A stretch of 8,656 nucleotides of DNA from an uncultured beta proteobacterium (lineage in GTDB: Bacteria; Pseudomonadota; Gammaproteobacteria; Burkholderiales; Burkholderiaceae_C): assembly GCA_903870955.1 (NCBI GenBank), contig CAIQEX010000166.1, forward strand, positions 1 to 8,656, written 5' to 3'. A model generated the notes under the pieces. The model saw nothing but the letters and a program-made list of their open reading frames with translations, was not told where the DNA came from and did not search any database. The first letter of the stretch is position 1. Every line of letters begins with the position of its first letter. The translations under genes were made by a program, and so were the position numbers. Shown piece after piece: positions 1 to 7,080 of the stretch.

Positions 1-1354
1 GTTCAACTGTACCGCTCGCAAACGGCCAGATACCGGCCAGTGCGCGAAACAGGGTCGACTTGCCACTGCCGGAGGGGCCGGTCAAGAGCACCGCATCGCC
101 ACTTTTTGCCTGTAACTGCGTGTGGGCCAACAGGACGGCACCGGTCGGCAGAGACACCGTCAAGTCGTTTGCGCGCACTGCGACGTCATCAGGCGCTGTC
201 TCACCCGTTGCGACAGGCGACAGGCTTTGGAACGCGCCTTCAAAACCGGTCAAACGGTCGGTCGTGGCGCGCCAAGTGGCCAGGCTGCGGTAGTTGTCCA
301 CAAACCAGCTTAATGCACCCTGGACCTCGCCAAAAGCGTTGGATATCTGCATGACTTCGCCCAGTTGAATGGCGCCGCTGAAAAAACGCGGTGCCGCAAC
401 AATGAAGGGGAAGACATTGGCCGCCTGACCAAAGAAGCTGGTGAACCAGACCAGTTTCTTTTGTGCACGAATCAGCGCCAAATAATTGGCCAGCACGCGG
501 CCAAAGCGCAGTTCGAGTTGGGCATGTTCCACTGTCTCACCCCGGTCCAACGCAATCGATTCGCTGTATTCCCTTACCCGCACCATGCGGTGGCGAAAGT
601 CGGCTTCCACCTTTTGCTGCTGAAAATTCAGGTCGATCTGCGGTCGTCCGATGTAATGCGTCACGACGCTGCCTACGCCGCAGTACAGCAGCGCCATCCA
701 GACCATGAAGCCAGGAATCACGTATTCACTGCCCTGAAAGTGGAAGCTGAAGCCGCCTGACAGCGACCACAGAATGCCAACAAAGCTGCCCAGCGTCACC
801 ACAGAATTGAGCAGCCCCATGGCGAGCGACAGGGTCAGGCTGGTGAACTGACCGATATCCTCCTGGATACGTTGATCCGGGTTGTCCGGGTTACCTGATG
901 CAACCTCTGCTGCCTCACCGTTTTGATAACGCGACAACTCAAAACGGTAAAACGCCTGGTCTTTCAGCCAGCGTTGCAGGTAGTGCGACGTCATCCAGGC
1001 GCGCCAGCGAATGTCCAGCAACTGCGTCAGATAAAACTTGTAAACCGCAATCACGATAAAGGCAAACGCCAGATAGGAAAAACGACCCAGTTGTTCCCAG
1101 AATACGGTCGCGTTCTTTTCTTGCAGCGAGTCGTAGAACAATTTGTTCCAGTCGTTGAAGAGCACACTCATGTAGACCAGGCTCAGGTTGAGCGCCACGA
1201 TGGCCAGCAGCAAACCACGCGCCAGCCATTTCTCTTCAGAATAAAAATAGGGTTTGGACAGAGCCCAGACGCGACGGGTCTCTTGTCGGGTGGCGGCCCA
1301 TCTGGAAGTCGAAGCTTTGGTATCTGCTGCAGTGCTGCTATTTGCTGTGGACAT
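1..1354 (-). CDS. SbmA/YddA-like ABC transporter, fused permease and ATPase (partial, C-terminus beyond window)
   Basis: This is an inner-membrane ABC half-transporter with the permease first and the ATPase second. The family includes YddA and is related to SbmA/BacA, annotated for vitamin B12, bleomycin and antimicrobial-peptide uptake; the substrate here is unknown. 451 complete codons are visible. Hydrophobic segments lie near residues 46-66, 92-112, 170-198, 212-235 and 303-325. The family stretch NPDNPDQRIQEDI is at 157-169, followed by an ADFRHRMVRVRE-type cytoplasmic motif from about 251. The ATPase begins near 392 and has Walker A GPSGSGKST at 426-434, followed by LFRALAGIWPF, typical of this family. 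The signature, Walker B and H-loop lie outside the window. The ATG at 1354 has AAAGG six bases upstream (1361-1365). It follows the DUF1501 gene after 83 bp on the same strand, so it may be co-transcribed or have its own promoter. The family call is firm; the substrate is not. Confidence 0.87.
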   Translation of the reverse strand, partial: MSTANSSTAADTKASTSRWAATRQETRRVWALSKPYFYSEEKWLARGLLLAIVALNLSLVYMSVLFNDWNKLFYDSLQEKNATVFWEQLGRFSYLAFAFIVIAVYKFYLTQLLDIRWRAWMTSHYLQRWLKDQAFYRFELSRYQNGEAAEVASGNPDNPDQRIQEDIGQFTSLTLSLAMGLLNSVVTLGSFVGILWSLSGGFSFHFQGSEYVIPGFMVWMALLYCGVGSVVTHYIGRPQIDLNFQQQKVEADFRHRMVRVREYSESIALDRGETVEHAQLELRFGRVLANYLALIRAQKKLVWFTSFFGQAANVFPFIVAAPRFFSGAIQLGEVMQISNAFGEVQGALSWFVDNYRSLATWRATTDRLTGFEGAFQSLSPVATGETAPDDVAVRANDLTVSLPTGAVLLAHTQLQAKSGDAVLLTGPSGSGKSTLFRALAGIWPFASGTVE

Positions 1355-1437
1355 GCCTTGCCTTTGAATCTATGCGATGGATGTTAGCGGCTGTCCCGCG
1401 AGCGTGTCGCCGCCCCGCACAAGAACCTAAAGTCGCA

Positions 1438-2730
1438 TCAGCCCTGCATCAGACCGTCGAGTGCGACGTCCCAGGCAAAGCCAGGAAACAGACGCTCGAT
1501 GTCGGTGTTGCTCAAACCCTGGGTGCGGCGCAACACCTGCGCAAAGACGCCACGAAAATCATGCTGCACCGGCAGGTCGCGCCCCTCGTGCAGGTTGCTC
1601 TGCGCCAGGCCGTTCCACTGCCCGTGCCAGCGTCCGCCGTTGACCCGATTGCCCATGAGCCAGAGCGCGTTGCCATGGCCATGGTCGGTGCCGCGCGTGC
1701 CGTTCTCGGCACTCGTGCGGCCGAACTCGCTGCACACCATCACCACATCATTGGCTTGAGAAAAATCGCGTCGCAGTTGCACCAGCGCCGACGCCAGATT
1801 GCCCAGGTTGTTGGCCAGTGCCCCTGAAGCGGCGCCTTGGTTGGCATGGGTATCCCAGCCGCCGGCAGATAGGAAACCCAGACGCAAATTGCGCTCCCGA
1901 CGCATCAAGGTGCCCAGGTGTTGCGCGTCCAGCAACAAGCCTTGCGCCGAACCCGCGCCATTGTTGGCAGCTTGCATTTCCTGTGCCGTCATGGTCGGGT
2001 CGGCCATTTCGTTGCTCAAGGTCTGCGCAGTCTGCATGCGGCTTTCTGCACCGGCACGAAAGGCCTGTGACAGGCCGTCTTGACCGGCGTACAACTTCAT
2101 CACGGCATCGCGCGTGCGGGCGTCACCCAGCGCGCCTTGGCGGGTGGCGGCCTCGCCGCGCGGCACCAGCTGCACCGGCGCGTTGCCGGACAGAATTTGT
2201 GGATTGGCTTCACCCACGCCCAGGGCGTTGGCTGCAGACGACGTAGTCGTTTTTTCCGGACTCTTTGCGCGCATGCCTGCCAAGGTATTCAGCCAGCCCG
2301 CGCCCGCGCCACTGTGGCCGGGCAGGCCGATCTCCCAGTGGTGCTGGGCATCAAAATGCGACCGTGTAGGGTTAGGTGAACCGGCCGCTGGAATGACGGC
2401 CAGCACGCCTTGTTGCCACAGCGCATGCAAAGGCGCCAGCGCCGGGTGCAGGCCAAAGGTATCGTCGAGCTTGATGGCGGTTTGCGGGCTACCGTCGGGT
2501 GCCGCGATGGCGATGTTGGGGCGCAGGGCATAGTAATTGCGGTCGCCGTGCGGCACCAAGGCCGAAAGTCCGTCATACGCGCCGCGCAAGAAGACGATCA
2601 CCAGTCGCCCACTGTTTTCTGCAGCCTGGGTTTGTGCCCAAGTGGCGGGCGTGGCCCAGATGCCGCCAGCCGCTAACAGGGTGGAAAGAAACTGCCGGCG
2701 TGGCAGTGGCGTTTCAAAAGCATGGGTCAT
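1438..2730 (-). CDS. DUF1501 family exported protein, Tat signal
   Basis: This 430-residue protein belongs to the DUF1501 family, which is related to the alkaline phosphatase/sulfatase superfamily; its activity is not established. The N-terminus reads PRRQFLSTLLAAGG (residues 10-23), a twin-arginine signal with likely cleavage near TWA (30-32), so a folded protein should reach the periplasm. Family landmarks are VFLRGAYDGLSALVP (46-60), SHFDAQHHWE (124-133), GGWDTH (290-295), SEFGRT (334-339) and DHGHG (349-353). The His/Asp-rich motifs at 124-133, 291-295 and 349-353 would suit metal binding, which is inference. The length is usual for the family. The ATG at 2730 lies 20 bp after the stop of the DUF1800 gene with a purine-rich GAGAGCTGAGA upstream, so the two are almost certainly one transcript. 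No clear terminator follows it. The family is firm; the reaction is unknown. Confidence 0.92.
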   Translation of the reverse strand: MTHAFETPLPRRQFLSTLLAAGGIWATPATWAQTQAAENSGRLVIVFLRGAYDGLSALVPHGDRNYYALRPNIAIAAPDGSPQTAIKLDDTFGLHPALAPLHALWQQGVLAVIPAAGSPNPTRSHFDAQHHWEIGLPGHSGAGAGWLNTLAGMRAKSPEKTTTSSAANALGVGEANPQILSGNAPVQLVPRGEAATRQGALGDARTRDAVMKLYAGQDGLSQAFRAGAESRMQTAQTLSNEMADPTMTAQEMQAANNGAGSAQGLLLDAQHLGTLMRRERNLRLGFLSAGGWDTHANQGAASGALANNLGNLASALVQLRRDFSQANDVVMVCSEFGRTSAENGTRGTDHGHGNALWLMGNRVNGGRWHGQWNGLAQSNLHEGRDLPVQHDFRGVFAQVLRRTQGLSNTDIERLFPGFAWDVALDGLMQG

Positions 2731-2750
2731 AGGCAGTTCTCAGCTCTCTG

Positions 2751-4340
2751 CTATTTGTACATAAATTCGGGGCTGGCCAGCATCAGGCCAAAGCGCTGCC
2801 CGGGCTTTTGCTGTGCCACCGTCTGGCGCGTGGCCTCACCTAAGAACGGCAGCAAATATTCCAGATCCACACTTTGTTTGCCTAACGCCAGGGCAAAGTC
2901 GGCGCGCCGCGTCAGTGCCTCGGGTGCGAGCCAGGTGGCGGCATCGGTTTTGTAGCCGTCGGGTGTTTGCCAACCGTGCAAGGGCTGGCCTGCGTTGCTC
3001 AGAAAGCCCAGGGTTAGCAGCAGATTGCGCCGGTCCTGCGCCCCTTGCGTCGCAGTGAGCGCAGAGCAGGCAAAGTCCATTGGCGTCTTGAACAGGCGAT
3101 TCGCCGGGTCCCAGAATTCGGGTGACTGGAGGAGGGTTTGCAACCACTGTTTGATGTCACCCTGGCTTTGCAGAAAGTTTTGACTCAAGCGATTCACCAA
3201 ATCAGTGCTGGGCTGATCAGCCACAAAAAACTGCGCCAGTCGCAGACTCAAACGCCGTGCCGTGCTGGGGTGGTGCGCCAGCATGCGGATCGCCTGTTCG
3301 CCCTCGGTCTCGCCCCGGCTGAAGAGGCCATCCGGATAGCTGTGGCCCATGACCGACTTGCTGGCCGTGTCGTGCGAGCGAAATGCAAACCGGAAACCGT
3401 CACTGCTATTGGGTCCCACCGTCCATCCAGTCAGTACCCGTGCCAGTTCACGCACATCGTTTTGCGTATATCCGCCGTCCACACCCAAGGTGTGCAGCTC
3501 CATCAGTTCTCGGGCATAGTTTTCGTTCAGGCCACGGGTTGTACCTTTGGCGCCAGGCGTGCCATTGGCCACGCTTTCCGCCTGATCCAGGTAGTGCAGC
3601 ATGGCCGGGTGATGCGCGCTGGCCAGCAGCAGGTCTTCAAACCGGCCCAGCGCATGGGCCCGTGCCACGTTGATCAGGTAATGGCCTACGAAGGGCCGCA
3701 CCGGGCCCTTGCCAATATAGACATTGAGGTGGTTAAACCAGAACTCGGTCATGCGTGCCAGCAGCACGTTTTCCAACTCAGGTTGACTGCAAGCCTGCAG
3801 CCGCCAGGCGTCGGTCTTCTCGACCATGGTGCGGTTGAAGTTTTGCGGCTCAGCCGGGACCGAAAAATCCAGTCGCTGGTGCGCTCGCTCGCTGTCTGTG
3901 TTGACGGCGTTCGTCGTTTTTATATCGGACGCCTTGAGGCTCGCACGGGCCTTGCGTTCCCGTTGTACGCCATCAAAAATCCAGGGCAATGAAGCGTTGA
4001 TGTCTTTTAGCTCATTCGCCAGCACCGGTGCCGATTGGCTGGCCCGATACGCCGCATCGAGTTGCTCCAGCGCCCACGTGCGCGGGCTGCTGCTGGCTTT
4101 TACCTCTTGCAATAACGCGGCATTGGGGCCGTAGCCCAGTCGCGACAAGGCACGCCATTGATCGGCCAGGGCCCTGTCGGTGTTGGGCGAAGGCGTTGGG
4201 GAGGTGGCGCCAGTTTGCTCGGCGGCACGAGCCATGTCGCTGAAAGTGGAAGATCCCACTGCCCAACTGGCCACAACGGCAAGGCGTTTGAGGGCGTGAC
4301 GTCGCGAATGGGGTGTGAGAACCGGGACTGGCATAGGCAT
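2751..4340 (-). CDS. DUF1800 family exported protein, Tat signal
   Basis: This 529-residue DUF1800 protein has no assigned activity. It begins with the signal SRRHALKRLAVVASWAVG (residues 12-29), close to the Tat consensus SRRxFLK, with likely processing near ARA (37-39). Family landmarks are LGYGPN (68-73), MTEFWFNHLNV (197-207), NENYARELMELHTLGVDGGY (272-291, the strongest family signature), GWQTPDGY (456-463) and the terminal LASPEFMYK. The frame is open upstream to a TTG at 4376, but that TTG has no ribosome-binding site. The ATG at 4340 puts the twin arginines at 13-14, as expected, with only a weak AAAG upstream; ATG 4334 is an alternative. It is the first gene of the DUF1800-DUF1501 pair and lies 132 bp downstream of the nucleotidase gene. 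I see no convincing promoter, terminator or other gene in 4341-4472. Confidence 0.91.
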   Translation of the reverse strand: MPMPVPVLTPHSRRHALKRLAVVASWAVGSSTFSDMARAAEQTGATSPTPSPNTDRALADQWRALSRLGYGPNAALLQEVKASSSPRTWALEQLDAAYRASQSAPVLANELKDINASLPWIFDGVQRERKARASLKASDIKTTNAVNTDSERAHQRLDFSVPAEPQNFNRTMVEKTDAWRLQACSQPELENVLLARMTEFWFNHLNVYIGKGPVRPFVGHYLINVARAHALGRFEDLLLASAHHPAMLHYLDQAESVANGTPGAKGTTRGLNENYARELMELHTLGVDGGYTQNDVRELARVLTGWTVGPNSSDGFRFAFRSHDTASKSVMGHSYPDGLFSRGETEGEQAIRMLAHHPSTARRLSLRLAQFFVADQPSTDLVNRLSQNFLQSQGDIKQWLQTLLQSPEFWDPANRLFKTPMDFACSALTATQGAQDRRNLLLTLGFLSNAGQPLHGWQTPDGYKTDAATWLAPEALTRRADFALALGKQSVDLEYLLPFLGEATRQTVAQQKPGQRFGLMLASPEFMYK

Positions 4341-4472
4341 CTGGCGCTTTATTTTGGGCAAGTGTGCCAGTCCCAACGTTGTGCCGGAAGTCTGCGCCGA
4401 CCGATTTCTGTGAACTTTACCTGCCGTTACCGAATCGGCGCGATGAGCTCCATGAAGAACCCAATGAAGTAC

Positions 4473-5375
4473 TTAATCGATGGCGTTGCGCGTCCCACTG
4501 GCTACATGGCCGCTGGGCACATGGCGGGCGGCCGATTCGATGTGGCCGGTCTGGTCGTCAAAGAAGAAGTCAGGTTCAAATTCGCGCAGGAACTCTCCCT
4601 TGTCGAGCCCGCCCAGGAACATGGCTTCATCGACTTCAATGTTCCAGTCCATCAGGGTGCGAATAGCGCGTTCGTGTGCGGGTGCACTGCGCGCTGTGAC
4701 CAGCGCAGTGCGAATGCGCATGTGCGGAATCTCTGCTTGCTGCATACGGTGCAGCGCCACCAGCAAGGGCTTGAACGGGCCGTCGGGAAGTGGCAGGGTG
4801 AGCTTGTCTTTCTCATGCTTCTGAAAGGCATCCAGCCCTTGGTTCTGGTAGATCAACTCAGCCTCGTCGCTGAACAGCACCGCATCACCGTCAAAGGCGA
4901 TGCGCACTTCAGCGGGATGCGCTTCGCTGGCATGGGTCGAGTGCGGATAGACCTGCGCCGCCGGCACCCCTGCCGCGAGTGCGGCACGCACATCGTTCAG
5001 GTGCGTACTGAGAAACAGATTGGCATGCAAGGGTTTCAAATAGCGCCAGGGTGCCTCGCCGCGCGTGAACGAGCAGCGGATGATGGGAAGTTCGTAATGC
5101 GCCGCTGAGCGCATCACGCGCAAGCCGCTAACCGGGTCGTTACGCGACAGGATGACCACCTCCACCCGCTGTGACGGCGTCTCGTTGAAGGCGAGTAACT
5201 TTTTCACCAACGAGAACGCCACGCCGGGTTTGGCCGGGATGTCCAGCCGTTGTCGTTGCAACTGCATGTAGGCGCGGTCATCGCCCTGCTCGAAAACCTG
5301 GTTCTCTTCTTCAAAGTCAAACAGGGCGCGGCTGGAAATCGCCACCACCAGTCGTCCGTCGAGCGTCATGGCCAT
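4473..5375 (-). CDS. Cytosolic 5'-nucleotidase (cN-I-like, HAD superfamily)
   Basis: This 300-residue cytoplasmic protein resembles the cytosolic 5'-nucleotidase I family, which removes the 5'-phosphate from nucleoside monophosphates (AMP-preferring in the mammalian members). The HAD motifs are in order. Motif I is FDGDAVLFSDE at 161-171, with D162 and D164 as nucleophile and acid/base. Motif II is a Thr in LVTAR (T227), motif III is K259 in GGLDKGEF, and motif IV is the acidic pair D273-D274 in FFFDDQTGH. The N-terminal half carries conserved AISSRALFD (12-20) and ILSRNDP (75-81). The ATG at 5375 lies 18 bp after the ilvA stop, with a purine-rich AAAGAGAAAAA upstream; a second ATG two codons in (5369) is possible. 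The spacing implies translation from the ilvA transcript. The substrate preference of bacterial members is poorly known, so the AMP assignment is by analogy. Confidence 0.87.
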   Translation of the reverse strand: MAMTLDGRLVVAISSRALFDFEEENQVFEQGDDRAYMQLQRQRLDIPAKPGVAFSLVKKLLAFNETPSQRVEVVILSRNDPVSGLRVMRSAAHYELPIIRCSFTRGEAPWRYLKPLHANLFLSTHLNDVRAALAAGVPAAQVYPHSTHASEAHPAEVRIAFDGDAVLFSDEAELIYQNQGLDAFQKHEKDKLTLPLPDGPFKPLLVALHRMQQAEIPHMRIRTALVTARSAPAHERAIRTLMDWNIEVDEAMFLGGLDKGEFLREFEPDFFFDDQTGHIESAARHVPSGHVASGTRNAID

Positions 5376-5393
5376 GGTGGTTTTTCTCTTTCT

Positions 5394-7022
5394 TTATTGT
5401 TGCAGGAACATGCGGTAGACCGGGTTGGCGGTCTCTTCCACATACGGGTAGTCCAAGGTCTGGAGAAACTTGGCAAAAGCCTTGTCGTCGGTCTTGGGCA
5501 CCTGCAACCCGACCAGAATGCGGCCGTAGTCCGCGCCCTGGTTGCGGTAGTGAAACAGGCTGATGTTCCAACCGGGCCGCATCAGGCTCAAAAACTTCAT
5601 CAGCGCACCGGGCCGCTCGGGGAACACAAAGCGCAACAGGCGCTCGTCCTCCGCCAGGGCGGAATGGCCGCCCACCATGTGGCGAATATGTTCCTTTGCC
5701 AACTCGTCATGCGTCAGGTCCAGGGTCTGGAAACGGTGCTTGTTGAAGGTGGCAGCAATCTTCGCGGACTCACCCTTGCCGTGCGTAGTCAGGCCAACAA
5801 AGACATGGGCTTTGACCGCGTCGGCCATGCGGTAGTTGAACTCGGTGACGTTACGCACCGCGCCGGGCAGGGTGCCGATCAGTTCGCAAAAGCGCTTGAA
5901 GCTGCCACGCTCCTCAGGAATGGTGACGGCAAACAGGGCTTCGCGTTCCTCACCCACCTCAGCGCGCTCGGCGACAAAGCGCAGGCGGTCGAAGTTCATG
6001 TTGGCACCGCACAAAATCGCCGCATAAGTCTCGCCCTTGGTCTTGTGCTTGGCGACATATTGCTTGATGGCTGCGACACCCATGGCGCCCGCTGGCTCGA
6101 CGATGCTGCGGGTGTCAATGAAGATGTCTTTAATGGCCGCGCACACGGCGTCGGTATCGACGCTAATGAAGTCATCCACCAGGTTGCTGGCAATGCGGAA
6201 GGTTTCTTCCCCCACCAGCTTGACGGCGGTGCCATCTGAAAAAAGACCGACATCGTCCAGCGTGACGCGCTTCTTCGCCTTCACCGATTGCTGCATCGCG
6301 TTGGAGTCGTTCATTTGCACGCCAATGACTTTGATGTTGGGATTCACCGCCTTGATGTAGTTGGCCACACCCGAGATGAGGCCCCCGCCGCCAATGGCTA
6401 CAAACACGGCGTCCAGGCCGGTGCTTTCCTTGCCACGCTCCTTGTTGCCCGACTTGGCAGCCTTGTCCGCGCCCAGAACCTGCACCTGGCGCAGCATTTC
6501 CATGGCCACCGTGCCTTGACCAGCAATCACGTCGGGGTCATCAAAGGGATGCACAAAGGTGAGTCCCTCTTTCTTCTCCAGCGCGAGGGCATGGCCATAC
6601 GCATCGGAATAACTGTCACCAAACAAAACCACTTCGCCGCCAAAGCCGCGCACCGCGTCCACCTTGACCTGGGGCGTGGTGGTGGGCATCACGATGACAG
6701 CGCGGGTGCCCAGGCGACTTGCGCTCAGGGCCACGCCTTGCGCATGGTTGCCCGCAGAGGCGCAAATGACGCCGGCGCGGAGTTGCGCGGCAGACAGGTG
6801 CGCCATCTTGTTATAGGCGCCGCGCAACTTGAAGCTGCGCACCGATTGCTGATCTTCCCGCTTCAACAACACCGTGTTGTGCAGGCGGCGGCTAAGGTTG
6901 CGCGCAGGCTCCAATGCGGATTCTTGGGCAACGTCATAGACGCGCGCCGTCAAGATTTTCTTGAGGTAGTCGGCGGGTGTCAGTGTGGTGAGCGGAGAGG
7001 TGGATTGGGTGGGTAAACTCAT
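5394..7022 (-). CDS. ilvA: Threonine ammonia-lyase (threonine deaminase), biosynthetic
   Basis: IlvA is the PLP enzyme that converts threonine to 2-oxobutanoate and ammonia, the committed step to isoleucine. The 542-residue protein has the PLP-lysine motif SFKLRGAY (K65), ASAGNHAQG (88-96), the phosphate-binding GGGGL (211-215) and VEPAGAMG (308-315). Two ACT-like regulatory domains follow, at about 361-435 and 461-537, as in the isoleucine-inhibited, valine-activated biosynthetic form. About 20 extra residues rich in Lys, Gly and Glu (roughly 182-202) separate the QG.VAMEMLRQ helix from LDAVFVAIGGGG, compared with E. coli IlvA. This largely explains the extra length over the 514-residue E. 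coli protein. The frame is open upstream to 7256, but that stretch overlaps the divergent OsmC gene in antisense and lacks family character; ATG 7022 gives the expected start before LTPADYLKKIL. No Shine-Dalgarno is present (see promoter). It leads the transcript with the 5'-nucleotidase gene. Confidence 0.97.
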   Translation of the reverse strand: MSLPTQSTSPLTTLTPADYLKKILTARVYDVAQESALEPARNLSRRLHNTVLLKREDQQSVRSFKLRGAYNKMAHLSAAQLRAGVICASAGNHAQGVALSASRLGTRAVIVMPTTTPQVKVDAVRGFGGEVVLFGDSYSDAYGHALALEKKEGLTFVHPFDDPDVIAGQGTVAMEMLRQVQVLGADKAAKSGNKERGKESTGLDAVFVAIGGGGLISGVANYIKAVNPNIKVIGVQMNDSNAMQQSVKAKKRVTLDDVGLFSDGTAVKLVGEETFRIASNLVDDFISVDTDAVCAAIKDIFIDTRSIVEPAGAMGVAAIKQYVAKHKTKGETYAAILCGANMNFDRLRFVAERAEVGEEREALFAVTIPEERGSFKRFCELIGTLPGAVRNVTEFNYRMADAVKAHVFVGLTTHGKGESAKIAATFNKHRFQTLDLTHDELAKEHIRHMVGGHSALAEDERLLRFVFPERPGALMKFLSLMRPGWNISLFHYRNQGADYGRILVGLQVPKTDDKAFAKFLQTLDYPYVEETANPVYRMFLQQ

Positions 7023-7028
7023 ACACCC

Positions 7029-7034
7029 ATTATA
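7029..7034 (-). promoter_or_regulatory. Candidate -10 box of ilvA (TATAAT), possible leaderless transcript
   Basis: On the minus strand a perfect TATAAT ends six bases before the ilvA ATG at 7022. With normal spacing, transcription would begin at or within a base or two of the ATG, giving a leaderless or near-leaderless mRNA, which agrees with the lack of a Shine-Dalgarno (the intervening bases are GGGTGT). There is no good -35 hexamer at 16-18 bp; that position falls in the GC-rich palindrome at 7047-7064. Activity may therefore depend on an activator, or the match may be chance. Confidence 0.45.
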
Positions 7035-7046
7035 GGCACGGAAATT

Positions 7047-7064
7047 TTGCTCCGCGCGGGGCAA
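7047..7064. promoter_or_regulatory. 18-bp near-perfect palindrome, candidate operator between ilvA and OsmC gene
   Basis: The sequence reads TTGC-T-CCGC|GCGG-G-GCAA: the two 9-base arms are complementary at every position but one pair (7051/7060). It lies midway between two divergent genes. It covers the -35 position of the candidate ilvA promoter and sits just upstream of the OsmC ribosome-binding site. Dyad symmetry at this place suggests a site for a dimeric regulator that could act on both genes. No regulator can be named from the sequence. Confidence 0.4.
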
Positions 7065-7067
7065 TTT

Positions 7068-7074
7068 AAAAGGA
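7068..7074 (+). promoter_or_regulatory. Ribosome-binding site that decides the OsmC-family start
   Basis: AAAAGGA lies six bases before ATG 7081, an ideal distance, but directly abuts the in-frame ATG at 7075. This favours initiation at 7081 (protein starting MECTVSW) over 7075 (MNMECTVSW). Confidence 0.65.
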
Positions 7075-7080
7075 ATGAAT

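Noticed and set aside
1387..1413. Inverted repeat GCGGC/GCCGC between the DUF1501 and ABC transporter genes as a terminator
   Set aside because: The stem is only five pairs with a 17-base loop and no T-run follows on the minus strand.
3138..3992. Long plus-strand frame of 284 codons
   Set aside because: It is fully antisense to the well-supported DUF1800 gene and is a product of high-GC codon usage.
4158..5108. Plus-strand frame of 316 codons spanning the nucleotidase/DUF1800 gap
   Set aside because: It is mostly antisense to two recognised genes and has no family character; the gap itself holds no independent evidence of a gene.
5250..6239. Long plus-strand frame of 329 codons
   Set aside because: It is antisense to ilvA and the nucleotidase gene, both with clear catalytic motifs; it is a codon-bias shadow.
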